NCBI GenBank assembly: GCA_964591175.1
Contig: CAZQAF010000062.1
Coordinates: 1-21,348 of the forward strand
Direction: 5' to 3'
Origin: UBA11574 sp964591175
Lineage (GTDB): Bacteria; Desulfobacterota; Desulfobacteria; Desulfobacterales; UBA11574
Length of the DNA stretch: 21,348 nt
This document shows, in pieces, positions 1-7,163 of this stretch. A program made the translations under genes and the position numbers. Under the pieces are notes generated by a model. It was not told where the DNA came from. It saw only the letters and a list, made by a program, of their open reading frames with translations, and ran no database searches. Positions within the stretch are counted from its first letter, which is position 1; every line of letters starts with the position of its first letter.

Positions 1-142
1 AAATTGTAAGATTAAGATAATACAGAAATTAACTGACGCAAATTTTTGCCTTTTTATCACCGGTAACCGAAGATAAAAACGTGACAGGAGACAACAGGTT
101 TTTCTTTACATCGATCCAAATCATCCTTAATTTAGTTACATT
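1..142 (+). promoter_or_regulatory. Leader region upstream of the histone-deacetylase-like gene, with two inverted repeats
   Basis: This AT-rich stretch has no credible gene. It holds two adjacent inverted repeats: GCAAA/TTTGC at 38-49 with a 2-nt centre, and TTTTTATC (51-58) paired with GATAAAAA (72-79) around a 13-nt centre. The second could be a terminator of a gene to the left or an operator; its stem is AT-rich, so neither reading is firm. A TAA in frame at 128-130 shows the downstream gene cannot begin earlier than this. No good Shine-Dalgarno precedes the ATG at 143; the nearest purine-rich run (AGGAGA, around 94-99) is too far away to serve it. Confidence 0.3.
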
Positions 143-1141
143 ATGATCCTGTATGATCCAACCATACCGGCCGGTCTTCTGGAATTCGGCATCCTGATTC
201 CCATACGGGACAGCCGCGCCACAAAAACCTTTGAGGCATTGTGCAGCGACTCGCATTTGGGTTCCCGTCAGGATCTTTGGCATCGCCATCGGATCAGCGA
301 AACGCTGACCAAAGAAGATCTGCTGCGGGTTCACTCGGCGGATTATGTCGCCCGACTGTATTCGGATCGATTGGTCGACGAAATCATTTCAACCTTCGAG
401 TTGATCGATTCCGATGGACGATACTACCGCTATGCACCCGAACAGGCAAGCCGCCCTCTGGAGGAGCTGTTTGGGCGTATACGAATAAAGGTTGCCGGCA
501 GCATCCAGTGCGCCCGTTTAGCGAAGACCCATGGCTTTTGTTTCTACTTTTCCGGCGGTATGCATCATGCCTATTATGATCATGGCAGCGGTTTTTGCCT
601 GATTAACGACATTGTCATTGCGACCCGTAAACTTCAGGCCGAAAACGTGGTTCGCAAGGTCTGGATTATCGATGTGGATGCGCACAAAGGCGACGGGACA
701 GCTGCCTTGACCGCCGATGATGCGTCCATCACAACGCTGAGCGTTCATATGGCCCATGGCTGGCCGCTGGACGGCTTGCCGGTTCTGCCCGACGGCAGGG
801 CCAATCCTTGCTTTATACCGAGCGATATCGATATTCCCATCGCTTCAGGAGAAGAACCGCATTATCTGGAGCGTCTCGAAAAGGGGCTTGGGCAAATGAA
901 ACGTCTGGGCGAACCGGACCTCGCCATCGTGGTCAGCGGCGCCGACCCTTATGAAAAAGATGAATTGCCCTCCACCAGTGGATTGAAGCTGACATTGGAT
1001 CAGATGGCGGCCCGCGACCGGATGATCTATCAATTTCTTCGGGAATTGCGCATACCGGCGGCCTATTTGATGGCCGGAGGCTACGGCGACCAGGTATGGG
1101 AGGTCTATGCGCAGTTTCTGTCGTGGGCGTTGAAGAAATAA
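143..1141 (+). CDS. Histone deacetylase / AcuC / acetylpolyamine amidohydrolase family protein
   Basis: 332 residues, about the length of the single-domain bacterial members of the arginase/deacetylase fold. These are zinc-dependent amidohydrolases that remove acetyl groups from lysine side chains or polyamines. Visible family marks are the active-site His pair in GGMHHA (H141, H142), the metal-binding block DVDAHKGDGT with D177, D179 and H181, a later Asp in SGADPYEKDEL (the expected third metal ligand), and the glycine-rich GGYGD near residue 312 carrying the catalytic Tyr position. The second His usual in the DxHHGDG motif is Lys here (K182). The start is fixed by the upstream in-frame stop and the typical N-terminus ILYDP, although the ribosome site is weak. 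It is the only plus-strand gene in the window and converges on the RND operon with a 10-nt gap. The substrate cannot be told from sequence; no acetoin (acu) genes are nearby, so AcuC is not assigned. Confidence 0.88.
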   Translation: MILYDPTIPAGLLEFGILIPIRDSRATKTFEALCSDSHLGSRQDLWHRHRISETLTKEDLLRVHSADYVARLYSDRLVDEIISTFELIDSDGRYYRYAPEQASRPLEELFGRIRIKVAGSIQCARLAKTHGFCFYFSGGMHHAYYDHGSGFCLINDIVIATRKLQAENVVRKVWIIDVDAHKGDGTAALTADDASITTLSVHMAHGWPLDGLPVLPDGRANPCFIPSDIDIPIASGEEPHYLERLEKGLGQMKRLGEPDLAIVVSGADPYEKDELPSTSGLKLTLDQMAARDRMIYQFLRELRIPAAYLMAGGYGDQVWEVYAQFLSWALKK

Positions 1142-1151
1142 AAAATTAAAG

Positions 1152-4100
1152 TCAGCTTTGGACCGGTTCATATTCCGCCGGTTTTTCGGATTCCCGGCCC
1201 CGGGTATGATCCGCACCCAGCAGCATGTACATGGCCGGCACGACAAACAGCGTGAACAGGGTTCCGATGGCAAGGCCGGTCATGATGACCAAACCCATGT
1301 TGAAGCGGCCCACGGCACCGGCACCCGTGGCCAGGACCAGGGGCAGAACGCCCAAAACCATAGCAGCCGTGGTCATCAAAATCGGCCGCAGCCGAATTCC
1401 GGCCGCCATCTCAATGGCTTCACGCTTGGGTCTTCCCGCCCGTTGCTGGTCATTGGCGAACTGAACGATCAGGATCCCGTGCTTGCTGATCAAACCGATC
1501 AAGGTAACCAATCCTACCTGAGTATAGATGTTCAAGCTCGCACCACCCACCCCAAGGCTGATGAAGATCAAGGCCCCGCAGATCGACATGGGCACACTAA
1601 CCAGTATGATCAGCGGGTCGCGGAAACTTTCGAACAATGCGGCCAGCGCCAGAAAAATAATGATCAAAGCGAATATAAACGTGATCATCAGTTGGCTTGA
1701 CTCGTGTTCGTATTGACGGGACTGGCCGCTGTAATCGATACTGTACCCTTTAGGCAACACTTGCTTGGCCAGCTTATTGAGCGTGTCCAGGGCCTGGCCG
1801 AGGGTGACGCCGGGCAGCGGCACGGCGGATATTGTGGCGGAGTTGAGTTGCTGAAAATGGTTGAGTGATTCCGGGACAACGCTGGTCTTTAATTTCACGA
1901 TGGTGGATATCGGAACGGAAGCACCTGAAGCCGTTGTTATATAATAGTGCTTGAGTTGGTCGGGGTTGAGCCGGTAGCGCTGCATGACCTGGGGGATGAC
2001 TTTGTATGAACGGCCGTATAGACTGAAGTAATTGACGTAGCCGCCGCCCAGCATCGATCCCAGTGCATTGCCCACATCGCTCATGGTCAATCCGAGCTGT
2101 GAGGCCAGATTGCGATCGATCTGAACGGATATCTGCGGCTTATCGATTTTAAGATCGGTATCCATATAGGCGAAAATGCCGGTGGCGCGAGCCTTGTCCA
2201 TCAGCGCCTGCGTCACTGTGTTCAATTTGTCGAAGGAATCGGTGGTGCCGATGACAAACTGCACCGGCAGGCCCCTGCCCCCTCCCGGAAGCGGCGGTCT
2301 CTGAAAGGCCACGGCCCGGACCCCCGCAATGCCGTTAAGTTGCTTTTGTACCATGGGCTGCAACTGCATGGTCGTCAGCTTGCGTTGGTCCCAAGGTTTA
2401 AGTACCATACCCGCGATGCCTGAGTTGACGCCGCTGATGCCGTCGAGCTGGAATACATGGTCGGTTTCTTTGTGCCCGGCAAAAATCTTATATACCTGCC
2501 GGGTATAAAGCTGTGTCTGCTGAAGGGACGCATCGGGCGCTCCGGTGATCAGCGAGATGACAATACCTTCGTCCTCTTGGGGCGCCAATTCGCTTTTGGA
2601 AGAGACATAGAGAAAATAGATACTGCCGAGAACGATCAAGGCAAACACCATGACGACCGGCAAAGCGTTCAGCGCGCCGTGCAGGAGGTATTCATAAGTC
2701 CGGCGCAGACGGTCGAACTGACGATCGACAAAACGCATGAAACGACGATGGTTGCCCTTGTCGTCGGACTTTAGAAAACGCGAACACATCATAGGCGACA
2801 ACGTCAGTGCAATAACGGCCGATACGGTCACGGCACCGGCCAGCGTAAAAGCAAATTCCGTAAAAAGCGCGCCGGTCAGGCCGCCCATAAATCCAATGGG
2901 TGCATAAACCGCCACCAGAACCACCGTCATGGCCACAATGGGCCCGGCGAGTTCTTGCGCGCCCATAAGGGCCGCTCTCATGGCAGGGATGCCTTCTTCC
3001 ATGTGGCGATGCACGTTCTCCACGACGATAATTGCATCGTCCACAACCAGACCAATGGCCAGCACCAGGGCCAGAAGGGTCAGCAGATTGACGGTGTAGC
3101 CGAGCACCAGCATGATAAAAAATGTGCCGATGAGGGACAGCGGCATGGCAATGACAGGTATGATCACCGAACGTACCGATGCGAGAAAGAGAAAGATCAC
3201 CAGGGTCACGATCAGCAGCGCTTCGACCAGGGTTGTGATCACTTCGTGGATGGAGCTGTCCACGTATTTGGTGGCGTCATAGACGATGCGGCCGTTGAGC
3301 CCTGCAGGCAATTGCTGTGCGATGAATGGAAAAACTTTGCGCACGCCTTTGATGACGCTGATCAGATTGGCATTGGGCGTTACTTTGATGCCGATGTAAA
3401 CAGCACTCTGTCCGTCAAAGGCCACCGCCGTGTCGTAGCTCTCCGAACCCAGGGTGACATGGGCGATATCTTTCAGCCGGATGATGGCGCCGTTTTGTGA
3501 CTTAACCACCAGATTGCGGAACTCATCCACCGAGTGCAACCCGGTATCGGCGAGCAGATTCACCGTCACCATCTGCCCTTTGGTTCGCCCCAAAGCGGAA
3601 ATAAAATCATTGGCCGCCAGGACGTTGCTCACATCGCTGGCGGTTACGCCGTATGCCGCCATTTTTTTCGGGTCGAGCCATGCCCGCAATGCAAACTGAC
3701 GACCTCCCAGAATTTCGGCGGTTTGCACGCCATCCACGGCCTGGAGCTTCGGCTGCACGACCCGGATCAGATAATCCGTGATCTTATTGCTCGGCAAGGT
3801 GGTGCTGTTAAAACCGATATACATGGCGTCGATGGTTTCACCGACGGAGACGCTGATTACCGGCTGCTGTGATTCCCTGGGAAGTTGATTGATAACGGCA
3901 TTGACCTTGGTATTGATTTCGGTCAGCGCTTTGTTGGAATCATAGTTCAGTCTCAGATTGGCTTTAATCGTGCTCAATCCCTGGGTGCTGGTCGAATCGA
4001 GATAGTCGATACCGTTGGCCTGGGCAATGGAATTTTCCAAAGGGGTCGTGATAAAGCCGGATACCAGGGCCGGGTCGGCCCCTGTGTATACCGTCGATAC

Positions 4101-4253
4101 GGTGACCACGGCATTCTGGGTCTCCGGATACTCGCGGACGCGCAACAGTCCCAAGGAGCGCAACCCCAAAACGAGGATGAACAGGCTGACGACCGTGGCC
4201 AGCACCGGCCGCTGAATAAAGATGTCGGTGAATCGGGTACGAGAGTTTTGCAT
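1152..4253 (-). CDS. RND efflux pump, inner-membrane permease (HAE-1/AcrB type)
   Basis: 1033 residues, the usual size for AcrB/MexB-type proton-driven drug exporters of the inner membrane. The N-terminus FIQRPVLATVVSLFILVLG is the standard first membrane helix. The proton-relay Asp pair lies in GLVVDDAIIVVENVHRH (near residue 400, TM4), and the partner Lys is in LISKHGILIVQFAND (near 930, TM10). The two large periplasmic loops and the final helices around RPILMTTAAMVLGVLPL are present, with no break. I chose ATG at 4253 rather than a start 22 codons earlier, because MQNSRTRFTDIFIQRP matches the family and the ATG sits 1 nt after the adaptor stop, which implies translational coupling. The longer version would run back into the adaptor gene. 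It works with the adaptor and outer-membrane factor encoded upstream; the substrate is unknown. Confidence 0.95.
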   Translation of the reverse strand: MQNSRTRFTDIFIQRPVLATVVSLFILVLGLRSLGLLRVREYPETQNAVVTVSTVYTGADPALVSGFITTPLENSIAQANGIDYLDSTSTQGLSTIKANLRLNYDSNKALTEINTKVNAVINQLPRESQQPVISVSVGETIDAMYIGFNSTTLPSNKITDYLIRVVQPKLQAVDGVQTAEILGGRQFALRAWLDPKKMAAYGVTASDVSNVLAANDFISALGRTKGQMVTVNLLADTGLHSVDEFRNLVVKSQNGAIIRLKDIAHVTLGSESYDTAVAFDGQSAVYIGIKVTPNANLISVIKGVRKVFPFIAQQLPAGLNGRIVYDATKYVDSSIHEVITTLVEALLIVTLVIFLFLASVRSVIIPVIAMPLSLIGTFFIMLVLGYTVNLLTLLALVLAIGLVVDDAIIVVENVHRHMEEGIPAMRAALMGAQELAGPIVAMTVVLVAVYAPIGFMGGLTGALFTEFAFTLAGAVTVSAVIALTLSPMMCSRFLKSDDKGNHRRFMRFVDRQFDRLRRTYEYLLHGALNALPVVMVFALIVLGSIYFLYVSSKSELAPQEDEGIVISLITGAPDASLQQTQLYTRQVYKIFAGHKETDHVFQLDGISGVNSGIAGMVLKPWDQRKLTTMQLQPMVQKQLNGIAGVRAVAFQRPPLPGGGRGLPVQFVIGTTDSFDKLNTVTQALMDKARATGIFAYMDTDLKIDKPQISVQIDRNLASQLGLTMSDVGNALGSMLGGGYVNYFSLYGRSYKVIPQVMQRYRLNPDQLKHYYITTASGASVPISTIVKLKTSVVPESLNHFQQLNSATISAVPLPGVTLGQALDTLNKLAKQVLPKGYSIDYSGQSRQYEHESSQLMITFIFALIIIFLALAALFESFRDPLIILVSVPMSICGALIFISLGVGGASLNIYTQVGLVTLIGLISKHGILIVQFANDQQRAGRPKREAIEMAAGIRLRPILMTTAAMVLGVLPLVLATGAGAVGRFNMGLVIMTGLAIGTLFTLFVVPAMYMLLGADHTRGRESEKPAEYEPVQS

Positions 4254-4254
4254 A

Positions 4255-5385
4255 TTATTGATCCGTGGGTTCGGGAGCGGCCTCGTTGCTGGGTTGAATG
4301 TTGTTGTTGATGACCACACGGCTGCCGCTTTTGAGTTTGAGCTGACCGCCGGTGACCACCGTGTCGCCCGCTTTAATGCCCTTGAGAACGGCGACCTGAT
4401 CCCCCCGTAAGCTGCCGATGGTCACAAAGGTCTGTTTGGCAACCCATTCAGGCTTTCCTTGCGGTCCCTGCCCGGCCTTCACGATCACAAACACGGTTTC
4501 GCCGTAGGGATTGTAAGTTACGACCGTCTGGGGCAGCGTGATGAAGTGTTCCAATTCACCGGCATGGACCTGCACCGAAGTGAACATACCGGGCAGCAAA
4601 TCATGCTTGGGATTGGCAACCGTTGCCTCGATTTCGATATTGCGGGTCTGGGGGTCCACTTTGGGACTAACAGCGGTTATCTTGCCCTCGAAGTTTCGCC
4701 CCGGATAGGTATTGGTGGTCACGACAACCGTCTGTCCCAAAGTAATCCGCGCAATATCCTGTTGGGGCAAAAAAAAGTCCACATAGACCGAGTCAAAAGA
4801 TTGCAGCGTAACAATGCGGTCTCCCGGGTTCAGGTATTGACCGGGATTGACGGTGCTGATGCCGACACGGCCGCTAAAGGGCGCGCGAATGGTCTTCTTG
4901 TCGACAACGGCCGCCTGCTGATCCACCTGAGCCATTTTGCTTTTGAGACCCGCCTGCGAGACATCCAGGGTCGCCTGACTGATGGCCTTGACATTGAACT
5001 GTTGTTTGTCGCGCGCATAAGTGGTTTTCGCCAATTCGGCCTCTGCTTCCAGCGAATGGAGCAAAGCCCTGTCTGCATCGGCATTGAGCTGCACCAGCAC
5101 CTGGCCTTTACGCACATCGTCGCCGGATTTAAAATAGACGGTTCGCACGAGGCCGGCAATCTCGGCTGTCACGTCAACACCACGCATTGCCCTCACCGTA
5201 CCGACCGCGTTAAGCTGCGGTTGCCAGGCCAGCATCCGGGCCGTGGTTGTGGACACGGTTACCGCAGGAGCCTGTTGAGCGGCCATAGCTTTTTTCATCT
5301 GACGAGATACAAAGGCCTTGTAGCCGAAAATGCCGCCGAACAGCAAACCGGCACACGCCAGCATAATAAACATTCGTTTGAACAT
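4255..5385 (-). CDS. RND efflux periplasmic adaptor (membrane fusion protein)
   Basis: 376 residues. The protein bridges the inner-membrane pump and the outer-membrane channel. The N-terminus has one hydrophobic anchor (about residues 5-22). Next come the first lipoyl half (VTAEIAGLVRTVYFKSGDDVRKGQVLVQL), a short alpha-hairpin with ARDKQQFNVKAISQATLDVS, the second lipoyl half (IRAPFSGRVGISTVNPGQYL), a beta-barrel with PGRNFEGKITAVSPKVD, and a membrane-proximal domain ending in LKLKSGSRVV. A Cys at residue 11 is preceded by too short a hydrophobic run for a convincing lipobox, so I read it as membrane-anchored rather than a lipoprotein. A strong Shine-Dalgarno (GGAGG) stands 7-8 nt before the ATG. 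The gene lies 41 nt after the outer-membrane factor and 1 nt before the pump, so the three are almost certainly one transcript. Confidence 0.95.
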   Translation of the reverse strand: MFKRMFIMLACAGLLFGGIFGYKAFVSRQMKKAMAAQQAPAVTVSTTTARMLAWQPQLNAVGTVRAMRGVDVTAEIAGLVRTVYFKSGDDVRKGQVLVQLNADADRALLHSLEAEAELAKTTYARDKQQFNVKAISQATLDVSQAGLKSKMAQVDQQAAVVDKKTIRAPFSGRVGISTVNPGQYLNPGDRIVTLQSFDSVYVDFFLPQQDIARITLGQTVVVTTNTYPGRNFEGKITAVSPKVDPQTRNIEIEATVANPKHDLLPGMFTSVQVHAGELEHFITLPQTVVTYNPYGETVFVIVKAGQGPQGKPEWVAKQTFVTIGSLRGDQVAVLKGIKAGDTVVTGGQLKLKSGSRVVINNNIQPSNEAAPEPTDQ

Positions 5386-5426
5386 TGAGCCTCCGTTTTC
5401 AATGTTGAGTTATGATATAAAAACGA

Positions 5427-6920
5427 TCAATCCTTTGGTTTTGCGGTTTTGTTTTCAAAGGCCGAAGCAGCGTGCCACTCTCCGGTGCCGACGGCCTGGA
5501 ACAGCGCAGCCGTATCCGCAAATCGGGCAGCCTGCGCCTGGATCAGGCTGATGCGCACCTGTTGGTACTGGCGTTGGGCATCGAGCAGCGAGAGATAGCT
5601 CACGGCGCCGAATTGAAACTGCTTTTGGGTTAATTCCAGTGTATCCTTGGCCGCCGTTTCCGCTTCGAATTGTGCTTTGAGCGTTCGGGCATCCGACTCA
5701 AGGGCTCGCAAGGCATCAGAAACATTGAGAAATGCCTGCAATACCGTCTGGCGGTAAAGCGCCATCGCCTGATCATAGGCGGCTACGGCCGCCCGGCGTT
5801 TGGCTTTCAGTTCACCGCCGTGAAAAAGCGGCTGCAGCAGCCCGCCGCCAAAATTCCAGACGACCGTGTCGCTGTTGAAAAGATCACCGATCTTGTTGGT
5901 TTCCGATCCGTAACTGCCCGTAAGGGTGATGCGGGGATAGAGATTGGCGGTCGCCACCCCCACCTGGGCGCTGGCCGCATGCAACAACGCTTCGGCCGCC
6001 TGTATGTCGGGACGCCGACGCACCAGAGAAGACGGCAAACTCACCGGGAGTTCCTTTGGAAGCGTTATGTTGTGGATATCGAACTCGGGCAGTGTTCCTG
6101 CATTGTTGGGTAACTTTCCCACCAGTACCGCCAGCAAGTGACGCGTTTGGGAAAGGGCCTTTTCCAGAGGCGGCAGGGTGGCCCGGGTCTGGGCCAGCTG
6201 GGTCTGTTGAGCCAGCACATCGGCGCGCGAAGTGCCGCCCAACTGGAATTGGCGCTGAACCAATTCATACGCCCGCTGCTGATCCGCCAGAATTTCCCTG
6301 GTCGCTTGAAGCTGAGCGCGCAGCGACGCTTCCTGCACGGCGCTGGTCACGATGTTGGCCGTCAGCGTCAGATAAGTCCCCAGCAGCTGAAAATGCTGAT
6401 AGTCGACCTGGGCCTGCAATGATTCGAGTTCGCGCCGTGCGCCGCCGAAAATATCGAGCAGGTAGGAAACGTTCACCGAAGCATTATACAACTCAAAAGT
6501 GGACCCGCCGCCCGATCCCTGACCAAAGGAAGCACCGGCAGAGCGCTGCCGGCTGGCCGATAGATTGGCGTCTACCCCTGGAAACCAGGTTGCTCCGTAT
6601 TGCGCGCGCAATAGTTCCTGAGCCTGCCGCAGTGCGGCTTGTGCGGCAACCGTCGTCGGGTTGTCAACAAGGGCGCGCCGGATCAAACGATCCAACGCCT
6701 CGGAATGAAAGAGCTTCCACCATTGGTCCGGGATCTTTTCACCCATTTTAAAGCGTTGGACTGTGCCGCCGGCGACCGATGCGGTCGCTGTCTCAGATGG
6801 AAGCGCTCTGGATGTATACGTCTGTGTATCCGGTGCTTCAGGAGGTTGAAAATTGGGGCCGACGGCACAACCCATCAACAAGACGCCGCCCAGCACCACC
6901 ATCATTATTCTCCAATGCAT
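5427..6920 (-). CDS. RND efflux outer-membrane factor, NodT/OprM-type lipoprotein
   Basis: 497 residues, TolC-like outer-membrane channel subunit. With the start at 6920 the protein begins MHWRIMMVVLGG and has a clean lipoprotein signal ending in LLMGC (C18), followed by AVGPNFQPPEAP, the usual start of this family. Two repeats of the outer membrane efflux domain follow, each with long helical stretches; the second contains PLFHGGELKAKRRAAVAAYDQA and QFQFGAVSYLSLLDAQRQYQQ. The start at 6920 has AAGGA with 8-nt spacing. An alternative ATG at 6956 would add 12 polar residues in front of the signal and has a GGAG only 3 nt away, so I reject it. First gene of the operon; no regulator gene is adjacent. 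Confidence 0.94.
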   Translation of the reverse strand: MHWRIMMVVLGGVLLMGCAVGPNFQPPEAPDTQTYTSRALPSETATASVAGGTVQRFKMGEKIPDQWWKLFHSEALDRLIRRALVDNPTTVAAQAALRQAQELLRAQYGATWFPGVDANLSASRQRSAGASFGQGSGGGSTFELYNASVNVSYLLDIFGGARRELESLQAQVDYQHFQLLGTYLTLTANIVTSAVQEASLRAQLQATREILADQQRAYELVQRQFQLGGTSRADVLAQQTQLAQTRATLPPLEKALSQTRHLLAVLVGKLPNNAGTLPEFDIHNITLPKELPVSLPSSLVRRRPDIQAAEALLHAASAQVGVATANLYPRITLTGSYGSETNKIGDLFNSDTVVWNFGGGLLQPLFHGGELKAKRRAAVAAYDQAMALYRQTVLQAFLNVSDALRALESDARTLKAQFEAETAAKDTLELTQKQFQFGAVSYLSLLDAQRQYQQVRISLIQAQAARFADTAALFQAVGTGEWHAASAFENKTAKPKD

Positions 6921-7163
6921 TACTTGTATCCTTTCAATTATCAAACGCCGATGCATAAGCTCCGCATAGTTTTGGTCTATAACACCCAGCCCAATTATGA
7001 CGGAATATCAAAACCATATCTTATCGGCATCGCCGCTTTCGGGTCACAATGTAGTCCGGCGATTACCCCCCTAAACTGTAAATGGTAATCACGGGATATA
7101 CACTTGCAAGCGGAATTTAAAAAAAATATATCAACGGGTCATCGCGCAAATACCCTCGCAGCC
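6921..7163 (-). promoter_or_regulatory. Intergenic region upstream of the RND operon with two overlapping inverted repeats
   Basis: This gap separates the phosphoketolase stop from the efflux operon, both on the minus strand, so it should carry the operon promoter. Two 7-bp perfect inverted repeats share three bases: ATCGCCG (7029-7035) with CGGCGAT (7057-7063), and GATTACC (7061-7067) with GGTAATC (7084-7090). They cannot both form at once. They may be regulator binding sites or alternative RNA folds. An A/T run at about 7119-7132 could be part of a weak terminator for phosphoketolase, but no stable GC stem precedes it. I found no convincing -35/-10 pair. Confidence 0.35.

Noticed and set aside
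143..1141. Naming the first gene acuC
   Set aside because: No acetoin-use genes are adjacent, and the family has several functions that sequence alone does not separate.
4254..4319. Upstream extension of the RND permease start
   Set aside because: It would overlap the adaptor gene, and its residues do not match the family N-terminus.
4459..5388. A 309-codon plus-strand open frame opposite the adaptor gene
   Set aside because: Antisense to a well-supported adaptor; no motif, no operon context.
7090..7163. Intrinsic terminator after phosphoketolase
   Set aside because: There is a T-run on the minus strand, but no stable GC stem directly before it.
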